From the NCBI GenBank assembly GCA_052387905.1, contig JBQTIR010000012.1, forward strand, positions 58,179 through 122,178: DNA of 64,000 nucleotides, given 5' to 3'. Position 1 is the first letter of the stretch; the number at the start of each line of letters is the position of its first letter. The notes under the pieces are model-generated. The model had not been told where the DNA came from. It saw nothing but the letters and a program-made list of their open reading frames with translations, and made no database searches. Both the position numbers and the translations under genes were made by a program. Source of the stretch: JBQTII01 sp052387905 (GTDB taxonomy: Bacteria > Actinomycetota > Actinomycetes > Sporichthyales > Sporichthyaceae). This document shows positions 48,976 through 56,337 of this stretch, one piece after another.

Positions 48976-49785
48976 GTGTACTCGCTGCGCCGGGCCGGCT
49001 CGCTCGCCTCATACCGGTTCCTGCTCACTCCGCGCTGGATCGTCCTGCTGGTCATCGCCGCACTGTCGGTTCCCGGGTGCATCGCGCTGGCGAACTGGCA
49101 GTTCGGACGCTTGGACTCGACCGCCTCGCGCAACGACCGGATCACCGGCAACAGCACGGCCCCGCCGCTGCCGATCGCCGACCTGAGCGCGATCGGCGCG
49201 GAGGTCTCCGGCGCGGATGACTTCCGGGCGGTGAGCGCGACCGGAACTTACGACACGGCGCGTCAGGTCTTCGTCCGGAACCGGGCGCAGCAAGGGCAGG
49301 CGGGCTTCAACCTGCTCACGCCGTTGGTCACCGCCGAGGGGCCGGCCGTCCTGGTCAACCGTGGCTTCGTCGCCGCGCCGACCGCCGGTGGGTCCCCGGT
49401 GATGCCTCCCTCCCCCGCCGGCGAGGTACGCGTCGCCGGGGTTCTGCGGCCGAGCCAATCCGGCCCGGCTGACGCAGCCGATCTGCCGGCCGGCCAGGTC
49501 GCGCGCATCGACGTCGCACGATTGGACCTCGCGCTGCCCTACGACCTGTTCGGCGGCTACCTGCAGCTGCGCGAGCAGGACCCGGCGCCCGCGGTGGTCG
49601 ATGGCACGGCCCTGCCCACTCCCCTGGAGCTGCCGGATTCGGCCAGCGAACTGCTGCACCGTTCCTACGGCTGGCAGTGGTACGTCTTCGCCGCCATCGG
49701 ACCGATCGGCGCCGCGCTGCTCGCCCGCCGCGAAGCCGCGGAGCGGGCCGCGGGCCGTCAGCCGGCCGAGCGCGCCAGCACCTGA
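48976..49785 (+). CDS. SURF1 family cytochrome-oxidase assembly protein
   Basis: A 269-residue membrane protein with one transmembrane helix near each end (residues 19-40 and about 237-253) and a large extracytoplasmic middle, the SURF1/Shy1 topology. The family phrases are LANWQFGRLDSTASRND near the first helix, VLVNRGFV in the middle, and SYGWQWYVFAAIGPIGA in the last helix. SURF1 helps insert heme into aa3-type oxidases. The GTG start is supported by a leaderless -10. Confidence 0.92.
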   Translation: MYSLRRAGSLASYRFLLTPRWIVLLVIAALSVPGCIALANWQFGRLDSTASRNDRITGNSTAPPLPIADLSAIGAEVSGADDFRAVSATGTYDTARQVFVRNRAQQGQAGFNLLTPLVTAEGPAVLVNRGFVAAPTAGGSPVMPPSPAGEVRVAGVLRPSQSGPADAADLPAGQVARIDVARLDLALPYDLFGGYLQLREQDPAPAVVDGTALPTPLELPDSASELLHRSYGWQWYVFAAIGPIGAALLARREAAERAAGRQPAERAST

Positions 49786-49850
49786 CGGCACCTCACCCGC
49801 TCGGCCCTACGCCCCTACGGGCGGTGACGACACTGGGGCAAGATGCACAT

Positions 49851-50609
49851 ATGGATCTTGGCCTCGCCGGACGGGTCTACCTGGTCACCGGCGCCAGCCG
49901 CGGGCTCGGTCTTGCCGGTGCCGCCGCACTCGTCGGCGACGGCGCCAAGGTCGTACTCAGTGCGCGGACCGACGCCGCCGTCACCGCTGCAGCGGTCGGT
50001 CTCGGCACCGGCAATGCGGTGGGCCTCGCGGAGGACATGGCAACCCCGGGTTCATCCGAGCGTCTCGTTGCGGCAGCACACGGGCGTTTCGGTCGCCTGG
50101 ACGGTGCCCTGATCAGCGTCGGTGGCCCTGCCCCCGGCTCCGCGATGGACGCCACCGACGAGATGTGGCGGGCCGGTTTCGAGTCGGTCTTCCTCGGCGC
50201 CGTGCGCACAGCACGGGCGGTGGCCAATGCCCTGGGTGACGGTGGCTCGATCGTTCTGGTGCTCTCGACCTCGGTGCGCTCGCCGGTGGCCGGCCTCGCC
50301 ATCTCGAACGGCCTGCGGCCCGGCTTGGGCATGTTCGCCAAGACTCTCGCCGATGAGCTCGGGCCCCGCGGAGTCCGCGTCAACGCGTTGCTGCCCGGGC
50401 GTCTGGCGACCGACCGCATCCGCGAACTCGACGGGCTGACCGGCGACGCCGAGGCCTCCCGTGCCCGGCACAGCCAGGCGATCCCGTTGCGCCGTTACGG
50501 CGAGCCGGCGGAGTTCGGCCGGGTCGCGGCGTTCCTGCTCAGCCCGGCGGCGTCCTACCTGACCGGCGTGATGCTGCCGGTCGACGGCGGCCTGAACCGG
50601 GCCCTCTGA
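49851..50609 (+). CDS. Short-chain dehydrogenase-like protein lacking the catalytic Tyr/Lys
   Basis: A 252-residue Rossmann SDR with an intact NAD(P) motif VTGASRGLGLAGAAAL, ISVGGPAPGSAMD in place of the NAG loop, and C-terminal VMLPVDGGLNRAL. Where active SDRs have YxxxK, this one reads ISNGLRPGLGMFAK, so the catalytic Tyr is absent and the Lys is displaced. The Ser before it (VLSTSVRSP) remains. It may be a non-catalytic SDR or use another mechanism. ATG 49851 is preferred; the upstream frame overlaps the SURF1 end. Confidence 0.85.
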   Translation: MDLGLAGRVYLVTGASRGLGLAGAAALVGDGAKVVLSARTDAAVTAAAVGLGTGNAVGLAEDMATPGSSERLVAAAHGRFGRLDGALISVGGPAPGSAMDATDEMWRAGFESVFLGAVRTARAVANALGDGGSIVLVLSTSVRSPVAGLAISNGLRPGLGMFAKTLADELGPRGVRVNALLPGRLATDRIRELDGLTGDAEASRARHSQAIPLRRYGEPAEFGRVAAFLLSPAASYLTGVMLPVDGGLNRAL

Positions 50610-50624
50610 CTCGGCGCCGCAGAC

Positions 50625-51107
50625 TCAGGACTGGACGAGCGCGCGCAGCGGAACGGCCGGGGTGTTGCAGCGCGCGGCCTGGGCCAGCGCGCGGGCGTCG
50701 TTCTCGTAGCGGCCGACCAGCACCAGCAGGTCCGCGGCACGGATCTCGGCGTCGGTGGGCAGGTCTGCATTCGGGCTCGGGTCGAACTCGGTGGGCTTGA
50801 TGTCCTCCAGCACCACCACGACGCCGGCATTCCACATGGCCTCGACCGCGGAGACCCACTGCAGGTCGTCGGTCAGACCCAGGACGTAGACGGTGATACG
50901 ACGGAAGATCGAGCCGTAGATGACGGCGGCGACACGCTCAGCGTCACGGACGCCGGCGTAGACCAGGCGGGCGGCGCGCAGTTCGCGGGCGGCGTCGGTC
51001 TCCTCGGACAGGCGCGAACGGCTCCAGGACGGGTCCGTGGACTCCGCCGGCTCCACCGCCGAGAGGTCTTCGTAAGGCGAATCCGCGCCGTATTCGTACT
51101 CCGACAT
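50625..51107 (-). CDS. Unrecognised 160-residue acidic protein
   Basis: A soluble protein with an acidic Ser/Glu/Tyr-rich N-terminus (MSEYEYGADSPYEDL) and a compact alpha/beta C-terminal part (ARLVYAGVRDAERVAAVIYG, VYVLGLTDDLQWVSAVEAMWNAGVVVVLEDI, DLLVLVGRYENDARALAQAARCNTPAVPL). The strand-turn-helix alternation suggests a Rossmann-like fold. No family can be named. A GGAGGGG ribosome site before ATG 51107 supports it as a real gene. Confidence 0.78.
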   Translation of the reverse strand: MSEYEYGADSPYEDLSAVEPAESTDPSWSRSRLSEETDAARELRAARLVYAGVRDAERVAAVIYGSIFRRITVYVLGLTDDLQWVSAVEAMWNAGVVVVLEDIKPTEFDPSPNADLPTDAEIRAADLLVLVGRYENDARALAQAARCNTPAVPLRALVQS

Positions 51108-51245
51108 CGCTGCACCCCTCCGGCATACCGGCCTCCCCGGCCGATGCAGCTCTGACGCAGTGCCTCCGGCCGCGGATTCAACCCGACGCAGGTGCACCGC
51201 GGAACAGTACGTTCGGCTGATCCGCAAGCCGGGACGAGACCGGAC

Positions 51246-53162
51246 CTAATCGGACGAGGTGGACAGGTCCATGTGGGTGTCGATGTCGGGCGTGTTTCCG
51301 GCGAACTGCGTGCGGTACAGCTCGGAGTACAGCCCGCCACGGGCCAGCAGCTCGTCGTGACGGCCGCGTTCGACGATGCGTCCGTCCGCCAGGACGAGGA
51401 TCTCGTCCGCCGCACGGACCGTGGACAGCCGGTGGGCGATGACGACGGCGGTGCGCCCGACCAGAGTGTGGGCCAGGGCCCGCTGCACGGCCGCCTCGGA
51501 CTCGGAGTCCAGATGCGCGGTGGCCTCGTCGAGCACGACCACACCGGGGGCCTTGAGCAACAGCCGGGCCAGCGCGATGCGTTGCTTCTCCCCCCCGGAC
51601 AGGCGGTAGCCCCGGTCCCCCACGACGGTGTCCAGGCCGGCGGGCAGGCTCGCGACCAGGTCGCCGATCTGGGCGTCGCGACAGACCGCGAGCATCTCGG
51701 CGTCGGTGGCGTCGGGTTTGGCGTAGGCCAGGTTCGCCCGGATCGTCTCGTGGAACAGGTGCGCGTCCTGCGTGACGACTCCGACCGCGTCGTGCAGGCT
51801 CTCCGAGCTCAGGTCACGCACATCAACCCCGCCGACGCGCACCGCCCCGGCGCCGACGTCGTAGAGCCGCGCGATCAGGTGGGAGATGGTCGTCTTGCCT
51901 GCCCCCGACGGCCCGACCAGGGCGACCAGGTGACCCGGTTCGACCCGAAAACTCACCCCGTGCAGCACCTGGGTGGGCGCGCCGACCTCGGGAACGGCGA
52001 CGGAGGTGAGCGAGGCGAGCGCGACCTCGTTCGGGCCGGGGTAGGTGAAGTCGACCGCCTCGAACTCGACCGCCACCGGGCCAGGTTCCAGGGTCCGGGC
52101 GCCGGGTTTGTCGGCGATCGCCGGCGGCAGGTCGAGCAGTTCGAAGACCCGGTCGAAGCTGACCAGCGCGGTCATCACGTCGATCCGGACGTTGGCCAGC
52201 GCGGTGAGCGGACCGTAGAGGCGCGACAGCAGTGCGGCCAGGGCCAGCAGCGTGCCCACGGTCATGTCCCCGGAGATCGCCAGCTGCCCACCGACGCCGT
52301 AGACGACCGCGGTGGCGAGGGAGGCGACGAGCAGCATGGCGGTGAAGAAGACGCGGTTGGCCATCGCGATGCGCACGCCGATGCCGCGTACCCCGGCGGC
52401 GGCGACGTCGAAGCGGGCCGCCTCGTCCGCGGGGCGCCCGAAGAGCTTGACCAGCAGGGCGCCGGAGACGTTGAAGCGCTCGGCCATCGTCGTGCTCATC
52501 GTGGCGTTGAGCTCCATCTGCTCGCGGGTGAGCGCGGCCAGGCGGCGCCCGACGTACTTCGCCGGGACCAGAAACACCGGCAGCATGATCAGCGCCAGCA
52601 CGGTCACCTGCCAGGACAGGTAGAGCATCGCCGCGCCGACCAGGATCAGGCTCACGGTGTTGGAGACAACTCCGGACAGCGTGGAGGTGAAGGCCTGCTG
52701 GGCGCCGATGACGTCGTTGTTCAGCCGGGAGATCAGCGCGCCGGTCTGGGTTCTGGTGAAGAAGGCGACCGGCATGCGCTGGACGTGGGTGAAGACCTGC
52801 ACGCGCAGGTCGTAGATCAGGCCCTCGCCGATGCGCGCGGAGTACCAGCGCATGATCAGGGTGAGTGCCGCGTCGACGAACGCAATGCCCGCGACGACCA
52901 GCGCGAGGATCGTGACGACCGAGCGGTCACCGGGAATGACACCGGCGTCGATGATCTGCTTGAACAACAACGGGCTCGCCACGACGAGGGCCGCGTCGAC
53001 CACCACGAGCACGAGGAACGCGATGACCTGGCGCTTGTACGGGCGCCCGTAGCCCAGGATCCGCCGGAACGTGCCCGGGGGCAGGTCGCCACGACGCGCC
53101 CCGGGCTCACGGGTGTAGGAGCGGTAGGCGCTCCAGGCGGTGGCGGAGCCGGATTGGGACAA
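51246..53162 (-). CDS. ABC exporter, fused membrane and ATPase domains
   Basis: A 638-residue type IV half-exporter, likely dimeric, for lipid, peptide or drug efflux. Residues 40-330 carry the six-helix transmembrane domain. The ATPase domain has Walker A LVGPSGAGKTTISHL, Q-loop VTQDAHLF, signature LSGGEKQRIALARLLL, Walker B VVVLDEATAHLD and AHRLSTV. A poorly supported TTG at 53162 is the only start giving the full N-terminus. The preceding genes do not reveal a substrate. Confidence 0.92.
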   Translation of the reverse strand: MSQSGSATAWSAYRSYTREPGARRGDLPPGTFRRILGYGRPYKRQVIAFLVLVVVDAALVVASPLLFKQIIDAGVIPGDRSVVTILALVVAGIAFVDAALTLIMRWYSARIGEGLIYDLRVQVFTHVQRMPVAFFTRTQTGALISRLNNDVIGAQQAFTSTLSGVVSNTVSLILVGAAMLYLSWQVTVLALIMLPVFLVPAKYVGRRLAALTREQMELNATMSTTMAERFNVSGALLVKLFGRPADEAARFDVAAAGVRGIGVRIAMANRVFFTAMLLVASLATAVVYGVGGQLAISGDMTVGTLLALAALLSRLYGPLTALANVRIDVMTALVSFDRVFELLDLPPAIADKPGARTLEPGPVAVEFEAVDFTYPGPNEVALASLTSVAVPEVGAPTQVLHGVSFRVEPGHLVALVGPSGAGKTTISHLIARLYDVGAGAVRVGGVDVRDLSSESLHDAVGVVTQDAHLFHETIRANLAYAKPDATDAEMLAVCRDAQIGDLVASLPAGLDTVVGDRGYRLSGGEKQRIALARLLLKAPGVVVLDEATAHLDSESEAAVQRALAHTLVGRTAVVIAHRLSTVRAADEILVLADGRIVERGRHDELLARGGLYSELYRTQFAGNTPDIDTHMDLSTSSD

Positions 53163-53249
53163 GGAGTACTTCTCTCACGCAGCGGGGAGGACTGGCTTCC
53201 TCCCATCGAGCACAACACCGCGGGCGCGGCGTGCCTTCCCTACGGACTG

Positions 53250-54062
53250 TCAGGACCTGCGGATGCGGTCGGCCATTGCGCGCAGCATGGGCACCTGGAT
53301 GGTTCGCTCGGCCAGCGCCTGCCCGGCCAGGTCGGCGCGGCCGGCCCCGAGCAGCAACTCCTTGACCGCTACCCCGGCCGGAGCTGAGTTTGCCAGCAGC
53401 GCGGCCGTCAGCTCACCGGCCGCGACCTGGAGGGCCTCCGGCTCGACGACGGAGTGCACGATGCCCAGGTCCGCGGCCTCCGCGGCGCCCACCCAGCGCG
53501 CGGTGGCACAGATCTCGAGCGCACGCGCGTAGCCGACGGCATCGAAGAGAGCCTTGGTGCCGGTCATGTCCGGAATCAGGCCGAGTGCGTTCTCCCGCAT
53601 GCAGAAGCGGGCATCGGTGGCCGCGATCCGCAGGTCGGCGGCCAAGGCGAGTTGGAACCCGGCGCCCACGGCCGGGCCCTGCACGGCAGCGATCGTGATC
53701 CAGCGCGGGTCGCGCAGCCAGGTAAAGCCTTGCTGCCAGACCCCGATCAGGTCGGCAATGCCCGCGGCGTCCAGACCCTCGACGGCGTCGGCGAGGGAGC
53801 CTTCGCCGGGCACCCCTTCGGGGCTCGCGAGGCGCAGGTCCAGCCCGGCGCAGAAGCCGGCGCCCGCACCTTGGATGAGCACGACGCGGACGCCGTCGGG
53901 CAGCAGGGCGGGCACCGCGGCCAGCGCGAGCCACATCGCCGGGGTCATCGCGTTGCGCCGCTCGGCCCGGTCCAGGGTCACGGTGGCCAGGGCGCCGGCC
54001 ACCTCGAGGCGCAGGTCGCCGGCGGCGAGCAGGTCACTGGTCAGGGTGCGGGAGTTGTCCAC
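53250..54062 (-). CDS. Enoyl-CoA hydratase/isomerase (crotonase) family protein
   Basis: A 270-residue crotonase-fold protein that binds acyl-CoA through the oxyanion-hole strands AGAGFCAGLDLR and GPAVGAGFQLALAADLRIA. Of the two Glu residues of classical hydratases, the first is Gln here (GFQLA), whereas the second is retained in MRENALGLIPDM. The reaction may therefore be isomerisation or another crotonase chemistry. GTG 54062 is selected: a longer frame would begin inside a 44-bp palindromic element, and GGAG lies about 10 bp before GTG. Function in lipid or amino-acid catabolism is inferred. Confidence 0.88.
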   Translation of the reverse strand: MDNSRTLTSDLLAAGDLRLEVAGALATVTLDRAERRNAMTPAMWLALAAVPALLPDGVRVVLIQGAGAGFCAGLDLRLASPEGVPGEGSLADAVEGLDAAGIADLIGVWQQGFTWLRDPRWITIAAVQGPAVGAGFQLALAADLRIAATDARFCMRENALGLIPDMTGTKALFDAVGYARALEICATARWVGAAEAADLGIVHSVVEPEALQVAAGELTAALLANSAPAGVAVKELLLGAGRADLAGQALAERTIQVPMLRAMADRIRRS

Positions 54063-54078
54063 CGTCGGAAATCTCCTT

Positions 54079-54122
54079 GCGTCAGCGACAGCGCGCGTCA
54101 TAGCGCTCGATCTCGCCGACGT
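54079..54122. repeat. 44-bp palindromic element, copy 7
   Basis: Arms GCGTCAGCGA and TCGCCGACGT pair with one mismatch and one G-T. The centre is CATAGC, and AGCGC/GCGCT lie within the core. The arm type matches copy 4, not copies 1, 5 and 6. It ends 17 bp before the crotonase GTG start on the minus strand, so it would lie in the crotonase promoter or leader. Confidence 0.85.
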
Positions 54123-54210
54123 TACGGGGTGCGCGCGGGGTTAATGTCCCGAGCCCGGTACACCACGTTCGGGGCGTGGGTACCGGGCTCGGGCCGAGCG
54201 GGAGTCAGGG

Positions 54211-54426
54211 TTAGGCCTTGACTTTGCCCCGCGTCGCTCCGCCACGGCCCCGGAGAGTGACACCGGATTCCGTGAGCATGCGGTGAACGAATCCGTAGGA
54301 CCGTCCCGTCTCCTCGGCCAAGGCACGGATGCTGCGCCCCTGCCCGTACTTCTTCTTCAGGTCTGCGGCGAGGCGCTCGCGCGCGTTGCCGGTGACCCGG
54401 CTGCCCTTCCTGAGGGTTTCGGCCAC
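54211..54426 (-). CDS. Small helix-turn-helix protein
   Basis: A 71-residue basic DNA-binding protein of a family common in actinobacteria. It starts VAETLRKGSRVTGNARERL, and the HTH is RSIRALAEETGRSYGFVHRMLTESG, ending in a glycine/arginine-rich tail (LRGRGGATRGK). GTG 54426 is decided by GGAGG seven bases upstream. The earlier frame start is not needed. Its targets are unknown; the Gly/Arg tail may contact the minor groove. Confidence 0.9.
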   Translation of the reverse strand: MAETLRKGSRVTGNARERLAADLKKKYGQGRSIRALAEETGRSYGFVHRMLTESGVTLRGRGGATRGKVKA

Positions 54427-54567
54427 TGTGATGCCTCCGATTTCGTGCAGCTCTGGCTTACGGACATCCCCGAGTGCACTGATCATCGGCGCCCAGGCAG
54501 GCGCGGGTGAGGGTGATCGACAAAGACGTGAATCTTGCACACGTATGTCTGTGGATCTCACGCCGTT

Positions 54568-56166
54568 TTAGGCCAGCGCGACCAGGTCGGCGTAGTCGGC
54601 GCTCCAGAGGTCCTCGACGCCATCGGGCAGCAGAATCAACTTTTCCGGGTTCAGGGCGTTGACGGCGCCCTCGTCGTGGGAGACCAGCACGATGGCGCCG
54701 CTGTAGCGCCGCAGCGCAGCGAGAATCTCCTCCCGGCTGGCCGGGTCCAGGTTGTTCGTCGGCTCATCCAGGAGCAGGACGTTGGCCGAGGAACACACCA
54801 GCGCCGCCAGGGCGAGGCGAGTCTTCTCGCCACCGGAGAGCACACCGGCGGGCTTGTCGGCGTCGTCGCCGGTGAACAGGAAGCCGCCCAGGATCTTGCG
54901 GACCTCCATCTCCGGAATGTCCGGGGCCGCGGACTGCATGTTCGCCAGCACAGTCCGCTCGGGATCGAGGGTCTCGTGCTCCTGCGCGTAGTAGCCGATC
55001 CGCAGCCCGTGCCCGGCCTGGACCGAACCCGTGTCCGGGGTCTCGACGCCGGCCATGATCCGCAGCAGCGTCGTCTTGCCGGCACCGTTGAGGCCCAGGA
55101 TCACCACGCGCGCCCCGCGGTCCACCGCGAGGTCGACGTCGGTGAAGATCTCCAGGCTGCCGTAGGACTTACTCAGCTCGGTGGCCATCAGCGGGGTCTT
55201 GCCGCAGGGCGCGGGCTCGGGGAAGCGGATCTTCGCCACCTTGTCCGCGCGACGCGTCCCTTCCAGGTTCGACACCAGGTTCTCGGCGCGGCGCAACATG
55301 TTCTGCGCCGCCACCGCCTTGGACGCCTTGGCCCGCATCCGGTTCGCCTGATCGGTCAGCTCGGAGGCCTTCTTCTCCGCGTTCATCCGCTCGCGCTTGC
55401 GACGTCGCTCGTCGGTCTCACGCTGCGTCAGATAGGCCTTCCAGCCGACGTTGTAGATGTCGAGTTCGCAGCGGTTCGCGTCCAGGTGAAAGACCTTGTT
55501 CACGCACTGCTCGACCAGGGCCACGTCGTGGCTGATCACGATCAGCCCGCCACCGAACGTACGCAGGTAGTCCCGCAGCCACACCACCGAGTCGACGTCG
55601 AGGTGGTTGGTCGGTTCGTCGAGCAGCAGCGTGTCGGCGCCGCTGAACAAGATCCGGGCGAGTTCCACGCGGCGGCGCTGACCACCGGAGAGGGTGTGCA
55701 GAGGCTGGCCGAGCACCCGGTCCGGTAGGCCCAGGCTCGCGGCAAAGGAGGCGGCTTCGGACTCGGCGGCGTACCCGCCCCGCGTCACGAACTCCTCTTC
55801 CAAGCGGGTGTAACGGCGCATCGCCTTGTCATGGGTGTCCGGGTCCGCGCTCGCCATCTGGCCCTCGGCGATACGCATCTTGGCCACGATCTCGTCCAGC
55901 CCCCGGGCGGACAGGATCCGGTCGCGAGCGAGCACGTCCAGGTCCCCGGTGCGCGGGTCCTGCGGGAGGTAACCGACGTCGCCGGAGCGGGTGACGGTTC
56001 CGGCGCCGGGCAGCCCCTCGCCGGCCAGCACCTTGGTCAGCGTCGTCTTGCCGGCCCCGTTGCGCCCCACCAGGCCGATCCGGTCCCCAGGGCCTACCCG
56101 AAAGGTGGCCTTGCCGATCAAGAGGCGGGCACCGACGCGGAGCTCAAGGTCCTGTGCGCTGATCAT
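54568..56166 (-). CDS. ABC-F family translation factor
   Basis: A 532-residue protein of two ABC domains without membrane segments, joined by a charged P-site-tRNA-interaction linker (around 240-300, rich in Lys/Arg/Glu: RRKRERMNAEKKASEL). Walker A motifs are GLVGRNGAGKTTLTK and ILGLNGAGKTTLLR; signatures are LSGGQRRRVEL and LSGGEKTRLAL, each followed by LLLDEPTNHLD/NNLD. ABC-F proteins bind the ribosomal E-site to regulate translation or give antibiotic protection. ATG 56166 is preferred over an earlier in-frame start. Confidence 0.93.
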   Translation of the reverse strand: MISAQDLELRVGARLLIGKATFRVGPGDRIGLVGRNGAGKTTLTKVLAGEGLPGAGTVTRSGDVGYLPQDPRTGDLDVLARDRILSARGLDEIVAKMRIAEGQMASADPDTHDKAMRRYTRLEEEFVTRGGYAAESEAASFAASLGLPDRVLGQPLHTLSGGQRRRVELARILFSGADTLLLDEPTNHLDVDSVVWLRDYLRTFGGGLIVISHDVALVEQCVNKVFHLDANRCELDIYNVGWKAYLTQRETDERRRKRERMNAEKKASELTDQANRMRAKASKAVAAQNMLRRAENLVSNLEGTRRADKVAKIRFPEPAPCGKTPLMATELSKSYGSLEIFTDVDLAVDRGARVVILGLNGAGKTTLLRIMAGVETPDTGSVQAGHGLRIGYYAQEHETLDPERTVLANMQSAAPDIPEMEVRKILGGFLFTGDDADKPAGVLSGGEKTRLALAALVCSSANVLLLDEPTNNLDPASREEILAALRRYSGAIVLVSHDEGAVNALNPEKLILLPDGVEDLWSADYADLVALA

Positions 56167-56337
56167 GCGGTGTCCACCCCACCACAGTACAAACGCCACC
56201 TGAGGGGAGCGGACGAGAAGGGGGCGAGCGAAGGGTGATCTCGGCCATGTGAGCCATGTCCTCCGCCCTGGGCGCTGACCCGATGGGCCGTCCCGGAAGG
56301 TAACCGGTCCGAGGCCTGGTGCCGTCCTGGCACCCGC

